Of a stretch of 64,000 nt of DNA, positions 1-8,806 are shown piece after piece (position 1 is the stretch's first letter; every line of letters starts with the position of its first letter). The notes below the pieces were generated by a model, which saw nothing but the letters and a program-made list of their open reading frames with translations, had not been told where the DNA came from and searched no databases. Where the stretch lies: positions 868,001-932,000 of the forward strand of contig OZ241874.1 of the NCBI GenBank assembly GCA_965203305.1, written 5' to 3'. This stretch comes from Bin80 sp965203305. Its GTDB lineage: Bacteria > Bacteroidota > Rhodothermia > Rhodothermales > Bin80. The translations under genes were made by a program, and so were the position numbers.

Positions 1-84
1 TGTATCCCGTCATATTATCCATGGAATCCGACTGATCTGGTCTGTCGGGTACGGTTGATCTGGGCCATCTGAGTGTGTCTGCGG

Positions 85-210
85 TGATCTTCATGATTCG
101 GCAGATTGCTTGCATATAGACTCCTCGGTTAACTGAATTCTGTGTACATTGTTGACAAGGCGATCCAGAATGGCATCTGTCAGAATTGGATTTTCTGTCG
201 TTTCACGCTA
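85..210 (-). pseudogene. IstB-like IS21 helper ATPase, C-terminal remnant
   Basis: Read on the minus strand, this stretch encodes a run containing NPILTDAILDRLVNN followed by VHRIQLTEES, which matches the conserved C-terminus of IstB, the ATP-binding helper of IS21-family transposition. A stop codon interrupts the frame just upstream of NPIL, and no Walker motifs or IstA partner can be found nearby, so only a decayed tail remains. The homology is judged by eye from the conserved DAILDRLVxNxHRIxL pattern. It marks the left edge of the window as a former insertion site. Confidence 0.6.
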
Positions 211-571
211 CCAGACAACACACAGCAACACGAGTGGCGGTGGTAGAGTGTACCGTGTGGCAATCTCCTGGTGGTTTCATCAGATCCTTTTGCTTTGTGT
301 GTCCAATGTCATGAAGTTTCCGCTATTCGGAGCAGGTATAACTGGCGTACAATAACTGCTTCAGCATAGCGCAGGGAGGGATGCTTCACGTGTGAACCAC
401 GCAAGCAATTTCGAGAGGTGGTACACACTTTCCGAGGGTTTTCCATATATACCCTGTGGGTAGGTGCATGACTGGCTTTTCCATAGATTTTATCGGATGA
501 AGTACAACTCGTTAAAACAGTTGCACTGGTACCCGTCAGAGTGTTTTGGCAAGTGTGATCAGTCAACGAGT

Positions 572-666
572 GAGGCTATTGAAAAATGTTTGTATGTCTT
601 ACCTGATATGCCTTAAGCACTCTCAGAGCGATATTTGCTCGCCATACGGGATTTTGCAAGAGGCTT
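572..666. repeat. MITE-like repeat copy 1 (IS-related ends)
   Basis: A ~95 bp element with degenerate inverted ends (GAGGCTATTGAAAAA on the left; TTTTGCAAGAGGCTT on the right) and the core AAGCACTCTCAGAGCGAT. Similar elements occur at about 14223, 32814, 54879 and 57015. The ends resemble the terminal inverted repeats of the IS at 53368-54873, so this is probably a non-autonomous derivative moved by that transposase. The remaining sequence of 211-690 shows no supportable gene. Confidence 0.6.
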
Positions 667-690
667 GAGTGTGTATACAGACTTCTACAA

Positions 691-1131
691 TTATGCGCAG
701 CAAACGGAGTTTGTTAGTAAATGCTTGTGCTCTGGTCTTGAATAAACTCGTCCCCGTGGATGGTCAATCAGTTGCTTGTTCTTGAAATCCTGATGTAGGG
801 CCTTGTCCATTGAGTACAGCAGGCGTGCACCACTGATTTGCGCTAAGGCAATAATATGATGGTCATTGGACATGCAGTTTCCGCCCTTTTCAAGACATTC
901 TTTTTTGGCATCGACTTTATTTCCATCTTCAAGTCTGAGCCATCCATATTTCTGCGCTATGATTACCCATTCCCTGAATTTGCGCGACTTTGAAATCTCG
1001 TCTCCGAACTGGGCTCCGCCTACTACTAAACGCCCATTACCACTTTTTACCCATTTCAGAAACTGTTTTCCTGCTTTGGATTTACCTCCGAATACCTCGT
1101 GGATAGCATTTACGTCAAGAATTGCACACAT
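691..1131 (-). CDS. PIN-like nuclease, partner of adjacent ATPase
   Basis: This 146-residue protein has the layout of a PIN-domain ribonuclease. An N-terminal LDVNAIHEVF supplies the first acidic residue (D6), an acidic position lies mid-protein (FGDEIS), and the C-terminal SNDHHIIALA then SMDKAL gives the last aspartates (about D90 and D108). PIN enzymes cut RNA with clustered acidic residues and Mg or Mn. The start codon follows the stop codon of the upstream ATPase gene with no gap, so the two are translationally coupled and probably work together. Pairing with an SMC/OLD-like ATPase, rather than with a small VapB antitoxin, argues for a two-gene defence or abortive-infection module over a plain toxin-antitoxin. 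That functional reading is inference; the PIN fold assignment is fairly secure. Confidence 0.7.
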   Translation of the reverse strand: MCAILDVNAIHEVFGGKSKAGKQFLKWVKSGNGRLVVGGAQFGDEISKSRKFREWVIIAQKYGWLRLEDGNKVDAKKECLEKGGNCMSNDHHIIALAQISGARLLYSMDKALHQDFKNKQLIDHPRGRVYSRPEHKHLLTNSVCCA

Positions 1132-2478
1132 TTATATCCCCAAAGATCTCGCCGTTTCCTCCATGAAAAATCTACCATAACTCGCTGGTGCGTCAAGAAC
1201 ATTTCCCAACTTATCTATCCTGATTGCGTGAATCTGGACATTCAGTCCCTTCTGCTCGAAGAACAGAATGGAGACATCTTCAGGATTTAGCCCTATTTTG
1301 CCGTCGCGTACATCCATGCGAATTCGATTGATCAAATGGTCTCCATGTGTCTCAACTACCAACTGCCTTCCTTGGGCTGCAACTTCACATAGCAGGGTTC
1401 CCAGAGTAGCCTGGGCCTTGGGATGAAGATGTACCTCAGGTTGCTGTAGCAGTAACATATGAGTGTTTTCTGGCAGCAAGAGTTCTGTCAGAATAGGCAG
1501 GATCTGACTAATTCCATATCCCACATCCGTTAAATCTTGCTTTATTCCTTTTCGCTTTCGCTTCTCGTCGAATCTTCGAACTTGGATTTGAAATGGAGCA
1601 TTTCCTGACTCGCCCAAACGATTGACATTAATTTCGTTGAAAATTCCGGCAGATTTCCCAAAGCGTTCCAATTCATTCTTGAGTAAGCTCCATGTACGCT
1701 CATCCCTACTGGCCAGCCTAGCCAAGAGCATGGGAACATGACTTCCTTCGGGGTCACGGAACCGAGGGACCGGATCATATGTGCGTTTTGGCTTGGATCG
1801 AACTGGTGCACTTGCAGATGGTCGTTGATTCTGACGTAGCTTATCCCTGCGCCTGAACTTTTTGATTGAATCAACGTCCAGTTCTTTAAATTGGGGAGCC
1901 CCGTTCAGTGGACTGAATTCTTCATGCGGCACTTCCCGATCAGAAAAATATAGACTAGGGAAAATAAAAGGTAACATTCTTCCCAGAGTAGTTAATGACA
2001 ATAATACTGTGTCCCGATCATCAATGTTTTTTGATACCTTCCACTCTCCTCTGCTGGTACCAACATGCATTCCCCAACAGTTCTCGTCGTCATAGTATTG
2101 TTCTATCCAGTCCTCTCTTTTGTTAGTAAATCGAGTTTTTCTGGGCATAGGAAAATTTCCCGTCTCTCCAAACACGAAGTCAGCTTCCCAATCGTGATCA
2201 ACCCTGGCTTTTGCCTCAAATGTGGATGCTGGTTCACTCTGTCCACTTTTACGATGAGCAATCTCATCAAAGCTTCCCAGTTGAAACGGTTCCTCGTTAA
2301 AATCTGGCATGCCCGAACCATAGATGCAATCCCACAGCACTCGTATCATGGCCAGGAAGGATGTCTTTCCGGTGCTGTTTTCGCCAACCAGAAGTGTCAG
2401 CGGTGCCATGGGAGCAACCTGTTCTGTATGAAAACACCGATAGTTTTTCAGAGTGATTTCGTTGATTATATGTTGCAT
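1132..2478 (-). CDS. AAA/OLD-like ATPase (DUF3696-type), defence candidate
   Basis: A 448-residue ABC/SMC-like ATPase. The N-terminus (EITLKNYRCF) leads into a Walker A motif GENSTGKTS around residues 33-41. The C-terminal half carries an ABC-signature-like YGISQILPIL, a Walker B QQPEVHLHPKAQ and the ETHGDHLINR switch segment. This order is typical of the AAA_15/AAA_21-DUF3696 branch, used by many anti-phage systems in which the ATPase senses or controls an associated nuclease. Here the partner is the PIN-like protein encoded immediately downstream. No TOPRIM domain is present, so it is not a full OLD nuclease. The M at 2478 is used because the family's N-terminal strand begins a few residues later. 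What triggers the pair is not visible from sequence. Confidence 0.75.
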   Translation of the reverse strand: MQHIINEITLKNYRCFHTEQVAPMAPLTLLVGENSTGKTSFLAMIRVLWDCIYGSGMPDFNEEPFQLGSFDEIAHRKSGQSEPASTFEAKARVDHDWEADFVFGETGNFPMPRKTRFTNKREDWIEQYYDDENCWGMHVGTSRGEWKVSKNIDDRDTVLLSLTTLGRMLPFIFPSLYFSDREVPHEEFSPLNGAPQFKELDVDSIKKFRRRDKLRQNQRPSASAPVRSKPKRTYDPVPRFRDPEGSHVPMLLARLASRDERTWSLLKNELERFGKSAGIFNEINVNRLGESGNAPFQIQVRRFDEKRKRKGIKQDLTDVGYGISQILPILTELLLPENTHMLLLQQPEVHLHPKAQATLGTLLCEVAAQGRQLVVETHGDHLINRIRMDVRDGKIGLNPEDVSILFFEQKGLNVQIHAIRIDKLGNVLDAPASYGRFFMEETARSLGI

Positions 2479-2569
2479 TTCGCCTGATTTTGATTGCTAG
2501 AAGTATCCAAGGTATACCTCTACTGAGATTGAACATAGAGACATGTGCGTATGTTCGACTGGAGCTTTC

Positions 2570-4090
2570 CTATCTCAGGATCACCAAGGCCCGCACAGCA
2601 GGTGAAGTCTCGTAGCTTGAGCGGATCTGGTGAGTGGCTTCCATGCGTATACTGAGTCGTGCCCCAATGCGGTATTCTGCCCCCATCTGCGAAGCGATCC
2701 CCTGCCCGAAATCCATCCCTGCATATGGTGTCACTGTTCCGTGCCGGGTTGCAAATCCATACCCCAGCCGTGACTGCACTCGTGTAGCTGCTCTTGTATG
2801 CTTCTTCCCGTTCAGCCACCTGGTATCTCTCCAGATTTCCTGAACGCTCGAAAATTGATCCCCCGTCATGGACCGCAGCTCCATGGCTGGCCCTGTATGG
2901 CCACCGGGAGTATAGCTCAGCTGTCCTCCAAAGCCCCACTCTTGCATGTTTCCTCCGTGCAATACAAGCACATGCCCCCGTCCGGCAATTCGCAGCCCTG
3001 CCGAGGGGAGGGAGAACCTTGCACCCCCTGCCATTTCCAGTCCGGCTCCCGTCTGGCCATCCCCGCCGTCCCGGCGAAGTCCGGTCTCCACAAAGGGTTG
3101 AAGCAGCCCCAGGTCTGCCAGAGGAATGCGATACGATCCTTCAACCGATATCTGAATCCGGTAGACATGGGCATCAAGTTCGCGGATGCGGCTGGTATTT
3201 TGATCCAGATCCATTTTCCCGCCCCAGGCCGCTCCTTTGAGCACAAGTGAAAACCCGCTCTGACTTGGGATCAGTTTCAGGTCAGCTCCCGCCGCATAGG
3301 CAATCAGGGAAGTGCCAGTTTCTTCGGGGGGTGCTTCAGGGTCAGAAATCTCCACATTTCCCGATCCCAGACTTCCCATAGCCCAGACTCGGGAGCGCGG
3401 GTTCCAGGACCAGGTGAAGTAGGGGGTGAATGTCCGGGCATTGACATGATACTGCCCCTGGACAGGAGATGTCGGAGACAACTGGTGTGTTCCGCCCTGA
3501 TGCTTGTAATTCAAATCACCATCAAATTGTGAAGCAGATATGCCGACCAAGAATTTCCCGAAAGATATGTCCACTCCTGCATGAATGCCGGTTATACTGC
3601 CATCATAGTCAAGGGAGTATTGATCCTGATTGCCAGACAGGTTCCGGTAGTTCGCATGCCCCCAAATTGTGATGCGTCCCTTGATTCCTGCTGCCAGGAA
3701 AGTGTTGTTCAGTCTGGAACTCCATCCAGGTTGGATCCTGGCTCTGTATGGTTGATCACTCTGCAACCTGTCAGCAAATCTGGAAATTCCGCCATGGATC
3801 CCCGAATGGTGGATGGATGCTCCGCTCCCGAATGCCTGAATCCGTTCACTGATTGCCCCAACAGAGCTAGCAATGATCGCTCTGGTCACTTCGGGCAATA
3901 GAGTGACATTGGCATCTGCAATTCGCTTCGTGGACTGATCATCATCCTGAAGCAGCAGTGTGGTACGGATGGTTGTTCCCTTGTGCAGAGCCGTAATGGT
4001 TATCGTAGCATCTGTTTCGGGAATCGTATTCTCCAGTGGGGTCAGGGTAAAGCTGCCACTGCCTCTTTCCGCACCGGCAGGGACTTCCAT
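2570..4090 (-). CDS. Autotransporter-type beta-barrel, 3' half of split gene
   Basis: This 506-residue frame begins inside a Calx-beta repeat (EVPAGAERGSGSFTLTP, ending in the usual LLLQDDD linker). It then passes through a short helical linker into a ~380-residue barrel with alternating aromatic/polar strands, including RITIWGHANYRNLSG and FGKFLVGISASQFDGDLNY, features of the autotransporter C-terminal domain. The ATG at 4090 is not a credible true start: the same frame continues upstream to about 4144 and encodes the missing first half of the repeat (DGEVNFESVPDF). It is the C-terminus of the gene annotated at 4117-8289, separated by a one-base deletion. The barrel would insert in the outer membrane and present the Calx-beta stalk. 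The last residue is Arg rather than the common terminal Phe. Confidence 0.7.
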   Translation of the reverse strand: MEVPAGAERGSGSFTLTPLENTIPETDATITITALHKGTTIRTTLLLQDDDQSTKRIADANVTLLPEVTRAIIASSVGAISERIQAFGSGASIHHSGIHGGISRFADRLQSDQPYRARIQPGWSSRLNNTFLAAGIKGRITIWGHANYRNLSGNQDQYSLDYDGSITGIHAGVDISFGKFLVGISASQFDGDLNYKHQGGTHQLSPTSPVQGQYHVNARTFTPYFTWSWNPRSRVWAMGSLGSGNVEISDPEAPPEETGTSLIAYAAGADLKLIPSQSGFSLVLKGAAWGGKMDLDQNTSRIRELDAHVYRIQISVEGSYRIPLADLGLLQPFVETGLRRDGGDGQTGAGLEMAGGARFSLPSAGLRIAGRGHVLVLHGGNMQEWGFGGQLSYTPGGHTGPAMELRSMTGDQFSSVQEIWRDTRWLNGKKHTRAATRVQSRLGYGFATRHGTVTPYAGMDFGQGIASQMGAEYRIGARLSIRMEATHQIRSSYETSPAVRALVILR

Positions 4091-4116
4091 AGTAAAGTCT
4101 GGAACACTCTCAAAGT

Positions 4117-7100
4117 TTACTTCTCCATCTGCTGGTTTGCTGAGGAGACTGAAAGCTCTTGTGTGGTCGTATATCGTGAATCTCCTGGAATCGTAGCTGT
4201 AACGGTTACGGTCGTGGGTCCATCTCCTTCTGCGGTCACCACAGGAGTGACAGACAGTGCAAACTCGGCTGGCTCTGCATCATCATCCGCAAGGGATAAC
4301 TCGGCACTGGATTCAATGCCATCACCACCGCTAACGGTGATGGTCAGGGTTTCATTCTCCTCATCCAGGAAATTGTTGACAGGTTCAACGGCAATCGTTG
4401 CTACGGCATGGCTCTGTCCCGCCGGAAGCAGTACAGTTGCCGGTGCAGTAAGCGTGAAGCCGACTACACCCGGCCTCCCGGATCCGGTACCTGTCAGATT
4501 TAGCACCTTGTCTGTCGCATACCGTGTGGTTCCGGTGACACGGACTGTTACTGTGACCTCCGTTTTTCCGGCATCTTCGGCAATCTCACCTGGATTCAGG
4601 GATACGGCAATCCCGGAGGGGGGCGCATCATCATCCGTGATCCTGAGAGTTGTCGCCTGGATAACGAGGGGATTTTGTGTGCGGAACGTAATGGTCTCAT
4701 CCCGTTCATCCAGAATATCGTCTTCTGGAACGATTTCAATGGTGACAGTGGATGTGGATGATTTAGCGGGGATCGTGAGATCAAAGTCCGGTATGGAGGC
4801 AAAGTCAACGGCAGAGGCTTCCCCCGTGCCCGCTGCGGAAATGCTCAGAGTCTGCTCCGCGATGAATGTGGTCCCGCCCTGTACCGTTGCTGTAATGGTC
4901 AGCGAGGTTGGACCATCGGATTCCGATATGGATGAAGGAGTGACGGAGAGCGCAATTCCTGTCGGGGCGGCATCATCATTTTCAAGAATAATTTCGACTG
5001 CCTCTGCAACCAGAGCACTCTCGCTGTTAACCGTGATGGTTGCATCAGGCTGCTGTGCAGTATTATTTTCAGGTACAACTTCAAATTCAGCGGTCCCCCC
5101 GTCCGCTCCTGCAGGAATTGTCAGCACAATATCCGGAATTGGCAAGTGTCCAACTGTATTCGGATCTTCATCATCCATAATATCCAGAGGAATCTTCTTA
5201 CTGGTCGCATATCGGGTATCTCCCTGTACTGTGGCACTTACCGTGACCTTCGCTGCACCGGCATCCTCCCGTATCCTGTTTGGTGAAACGCGCAACATTA
5301 CTCCTTCGGGTTCAGCATCGTCATTGATCAGACGCAGAACAACGGATGCCCCAACAAGCGGGTCTGTGCTGGATACCGTGATGGTTTCATCCGACTCGAA
5401 TTCCTGATCATCAATCGGAATGACATTGACGATTGCCGTAGCCGTGGAGAGGCCGGGTTCAAACTTCAAGGCAGCATTCGGGATGGGGGCAAAATCTACT
5501 GCTTCCGGGCTCCCGCTCCCCTGGAATACAAGAGGAATGTTTCGCTCCTCCGCAAAGACGCTTCCGCCAACGAGGGTACCGGTCACCATTACTTCTTGGG
5601 AGCCGCGTTCCTCGTACACGGCATCAGGGTTCACAGAAAGCTGAACCCGTACAGGATTGTCATCGTCGGTGATCGTAACCGCTGCATTCCTGATCACCAG
5701 AGAGTTGCTGCTTTCTATGGTCAATACTTCATTCGTTTCATCCTCGGCATCATTTTCCGGTGTGAGGACAAAGGCAGCACTTCCGCGGGAACTTCCCGCT
5801 TCAATTGTGAGACTGAAATCTGCCACGGGCATAAAGTCAACGGCTGCAGGTTTGCCGGACCCGGTAACTCTCAGGGGCAAGATCTGCGCAGTACCGAATT
5901 GCGTAGATCCGTTCAGTATTGCCGTGACAACAATATCTGTTTCTCCGTCATTCTCCCGAATGGAATTCGGGCTTGCCTGCAGGCTCACTGTTGGGGTTGC
6001 ATCATCATCTGTAATCGTAATCGTTGGCGTGTTGATGACGAACTCCAGCGTACTGGAAATGGTGATGGTTTCGTCCATCTCATCCTGCGAATCATTCACT
6101 GGCGAGAGAATAAAGGTGGCAGATCCTGTAGACTCGCCGGCAGGAAGAGCAAGAATAAAATCCGGTACGGGGATAAAGTCAACAGTGCCCGCGTTACCAG
6201 ATTCGGTCACGGTGATGGGGATGGTCAGGTTTGTTGGGCGTGTTTCCAGATTCTGGATGGAGGCGGTCACCGTGATGGTCGTTGCTCCATTATTTTCTGG
6301 TACAGAACCGGGAACGGCGCTGAGCACAATTGCGGGATCCTCTCCATCATCGTCTATGAGGGTAATCGTCGCCGAGTTGGCGACAAACTCCTGTGTGCTC
6401 GAAATAGTGATAATTTCATTCGATTCTTCTTCGGAATCATTTACCGGGGAAAGGGTAAAGGTTGCAGATCCTGCGGTCGTACCGGCACCGAGGATCAGAC
6501 TGAAATCCGGTACAGGTGTGAAGTCAACAGCATCAGCAGTACCAGATCCGGCGACGGTAATGGGGATGGTCAAGTCTGTGGAACGCGTTACAAGATTTTG
6601 CACGGATGCCGTCACCGTAATCGTTGTTGCTCCGGCACTTTCCAATACGGAACCGGGAGCAGCACGAAGTGTGATCACAGGGGCCACATCGTCATTCACC
6701 AGCGTGATTACAGCTGATCCGGTTATGGCCGAATTGGTACTGGAGAGCGTGATCTTCTCATTCTCGGTAATGTCCTCATCATCAATCGGCGTAATGGACA
6801 GGGTTGCAGTTCCGATGGATTGTAAAGAGGAAAAAACGACGGGAACACTGGGCACAGAAGAGAAGCCAACGACATTCGCATTTCCTGATCCAGCAATATC
6901 TATCGGGATGGAGGTTGAGATGCCGAAGGTTCTTCCGTTCCCAATCGTCGCTGTGATCGTGACAGAGGTCTCTCCGTCTCCTTCTCCAATCACAGACGGA
7001 GAAACGGCGAGACTGATGTTTCCGGGAGCATCATCGTCTATGAGGTTAATGGTTGCCGGCCCGGTAACTTGGGAGGCAGAGCTGGATACAGTAATTGTTT

Positions 7101-8289
7101 CGTTCGCCTCATGGATCAGATTGTCAACGGGGGTAATCGTGAATGTTGTACTGGATCTGGTGGTCGCTTCTGCAGGAAGTGTAATACGGAAATCCGCAAC
7201 AGGGGCAAACCCTACCGCTCCTGAGGTGCCAGAGCCTGTGACCGACAGGGGAATTATCTGGTCTGTGGCATACACCGTCGGGCCGGAAATTTCCAGAGAG
7301 ACCTCAATTTGCTGGGGACCGAGATCCTCATACACCGCCCCCGTGCTGGTTAAGAGGTTGATGCCACGAGGAGTGGAATCATCATCCTGCAAGAGAAAAC
7401 TCACGGAATTGGTCACCAGAGAGCTGGAACTGCGGACGGTAATGGTTTCATCGGCTTCATCCACCAGATCATCCTCGGGAACGAGCGTAAAGGTTGCTTC
7501 CCCGGAACGGGCTCCGCCAGCAATGGCAATACTGAAATCAGGGACAGCTGCAAAATCCACTACGCCATCTGCCAGTGTGCCCTGAACTGTGACTGGAATA
7601 GACTGTGCGGCACCATAGGTGGTCCGGCCATCTACGGTCGCCGTGACGGTAAGCGTCAGGGCTCCTTCATCCTCCTGGGCAGAATCTGGTGTTGTATCCA
7701 GACTGATTCCTGCCGGGGCGGGGTCGTCATCCTGCAATGAAATCGTGTCTGTCCCGGTCACCAGGGAGCTGGTACTGGCAACCGTGATGGTTTCATTGAC
7801 TTCATCTACCGAATCATCTTCGGGTGTCAGGTTGAAAGTAGCCGATCCACTTGTTGCATTCGCTGCGATCACAATATTGAAATTCGCCACGGGGGCAAAA
7901 TCAACTGCGGCGGCAGTACCGGAGCCGCGAACGGTAATCACAATTGTCTGTGCTGTGGTAAATGGCTGCCCCCCATCCAGCTGTGCGGTGACGGTGACCG
8001 TTGTTTCCCCGGAGTTTTCCGAAAGAATGTCTCTGTCTGCAAACAGGGTAAACCGGCGGAGCCGGTTTCCGGCATCTGTTTCCGAGACACAAGGGGGTTC
8101 CAGAATTTTATTCCCCATCCATGTCCATGCAGGTGAGATTGAGCAATCAGGCTTCGGATCTTCGGTAATTTCAGGGGCAGCACTGATATTGTCCTCTATT
8201 GGGGGTAGGGTACTGAAGGCTGGAGTCGTAGTATATATGTAAAAAAAGAGCAGGATTGCTGCTGTTTGATATGACAACTTGGTCTGCAT
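4117..8289 (-). CDS. Calx-beta repeat surface adhesin, 5' part of split gene
   Basis: About 1390 residues. The chosen ATG at 8289 gives a clean signal peptide (MQTKLSY, a hydrophobic ILLFFYIY core, then TPAFS); ATGs at 8316 and 8385 only add a charged, non-signal-like extension. After a short linker come eleven complete ~100-residue Calx-beta-like repeats, each with SGSATF-type and DETITVSS-type strands and closing on a DDD or NDD linker. A twelfth repeat breaks off at a stop at 4117-4119. The other half of that repeat and an outer-membrane barrel follow in the next frame, so adding one base between about 4125 and 4150 would rebuild one ~1906-residue adhesin. Calx-beta domains bind calcium and form extracellular stalks. 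The break may be a mutation or an assembly error. Confidence 0.8.
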   Translation of the reverse strand: MQTKLSYQTAAILLFFYIYTTTPAFSTLPPIEDNISAAPEITEDPKPDCSISPAWTWMGNKILEPPCVSETDAGNRLRRFTLFADRDILSENSGETTVTVTAQLDGGQPFTTAQTIVITVRGSGTAAAVDFAPVANFNIVIAANATSGSATFNLTPEDDSVDEVNETITVASTSSLVTGTDTISLQDDDPAPAGISLDTTPDSAQEDEGALTLTVTATVDGRTTYGAAQSIPVTVQGTLADGVVDFAAVPDFSIAIAGGARSGEATFTLVPEDDLVDEADETITVRSSSSLVTNSVSFLLQDDDSTPRGINLLTSTGAVYEDLGPQQIEVSLEISGPTVYATDQIIPLSVTGSGTSGAVGFAPVADFRITLPAEATTRSSTTFTITPVDNLIHEANETITVSSSASQVTGPATINLIDDDAPGNISLAVSPSVIGEGDGETSVTITATIGNGRTFGISTSIPIDIAGSGNANVVGFSSVPSVPVVFSSLQSIGTATLSITPIDDEDITENEKITLSSTNSAITGSAVITLVNDDVAPVITLRAAPGSVLESAGATTITVTASVQNLVTRSTDLTIPITVAGSGTADAVDFTPVPDFSLILGAGTTAGSATFTLSPVNDSEEESNEIITISSTQEFVANSATITLIDDDGEDPAIVLSAVPGSVPENNGATTITVTASIQNLETRPTNLTIPITVTESGNAGTVDFIPVPDFILALPAGESTGSATFILSPVNDSQDEMDETITISSTLEFVINTPTITITDDDATPTVSLQASPNSIRENDGETDIVVTAILNGSTQFGTAQILPLRVTGSGKPAAVDFMPVADFSLTIEAGSSRGSAAFVLTPENDAEDETNEVLTIESSNSLVIRNAAVTITDDDNPVRVQLSVNPDAVYEERGSQEVMVTGTLVGGSVFAEERNIPLVFQGSGSPEAVDFAPIPNAALKFEPGLSTATAIVNVIPIDDQEFESDETITVSSTDPLVGASVVLRLINDDAEPEGVMLRVSPNRIREDAGAAKVTVSATVQGDTRYATSKKIPLDIMDDEDPNTVGHLPIPDIVLTIPAGADGGTAEFEVVPENNTAQQPDATITVNSESALVAEAVEIILENDDAAPTGIALSVTPSSISESDGPTSLTITATVQGGTTFIAEQTLSISAAGTGEASAVDFASIPDFDLTIPAKSSTSTVTIEIVPEDDILDERDETITFRTQNPLVIQATTLRITDDDAPPSGIAVSLNPGEIAEDAGKTEVTVTVRVTGTTRYATDKVLNLTGTGSGRPGVVGFTLTAPATVLLPAGQSHAVATIAVEPVNNFLDEENETLTITVSGGDGIESSAELSLADDDAEPAEFALSVTPVVTAEGDGPTTVTVTATIPGDSRYTTTQELSVSSANQQMEK

Positions 8290-8806
8290 TCTGAGTTGTG
8301 AGTAAAAAGGATTCATGCGATTATATTTGATGATATTTCCCGGATAGCTCGGATTATGAGGCTGTATATGAGAACATGTGCTCAATCAGGAAACCCACAA
8401 ATTTACTGGATTTGGGGAACGGTCCATAACGGGAATATGTCTGAAGCTAAAATTAATTGCACGGATGACAGGGTCAGTCGTCCAGTACGACCGATGTGCT
8501 TTTGCTATGGAGGAGTTGTGTTGAATCACGGATTAACAGTGCGCAAAAATAAGGATTCTACTGTGATCATTTTTGGAAAGGGTGTGGATGAAATATTCAG
8601 GTTGGCATGTTTCTTGTGCCTCTGCGGTGCAATCCTCGTTTGATCATATATGAACGGAAAACCAAAATCTTCCCTCGAAAAAATCTAAAAACAAATTTGC
8701 AAGGAGATTAGTCACAATTTGCTGTTTCATGTGTATACTAGGAGTAGATCCTGCCAACGGTGGTCGGATCGCATCAAAAAAATTATCAACTAACCAAATC
8801 AATCTC
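8290..8806. other. Divergent intergenic region between two surface-protein genes
   Basis: About 500 bp, AT-rich, between the divergently transcribed Calx-beta adhesin and the G12-tract surface protein. One frame is open for 95 codons at 8356-8643, but the peptide has no recognisable family, no credible signal and no neighbour in its direction, so it is not called. The promoters of both flanking genes should lie here; no confident Bacteroidota-type -33/-7 pair can be assigned by eye. Confidence 0.4.

Noticed and set aside
149..566. Two small frames near the left edge
   Set aside because: Neither resembles a protein, and one covers the IstB remnant on the opposite strand.
5657..7585. 642-codon plus-strand open frame
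   Set aside because: A shadow antisense to the Calx-beta repeats, caused by their periodic codon use, with Ser/Val/Thr runs and no domain.
8356..8643. 95-codon open frame upstream of the first surface gene
   Set aside because: No recognisable family, odd composition and no translation signal; more probably promoter region.
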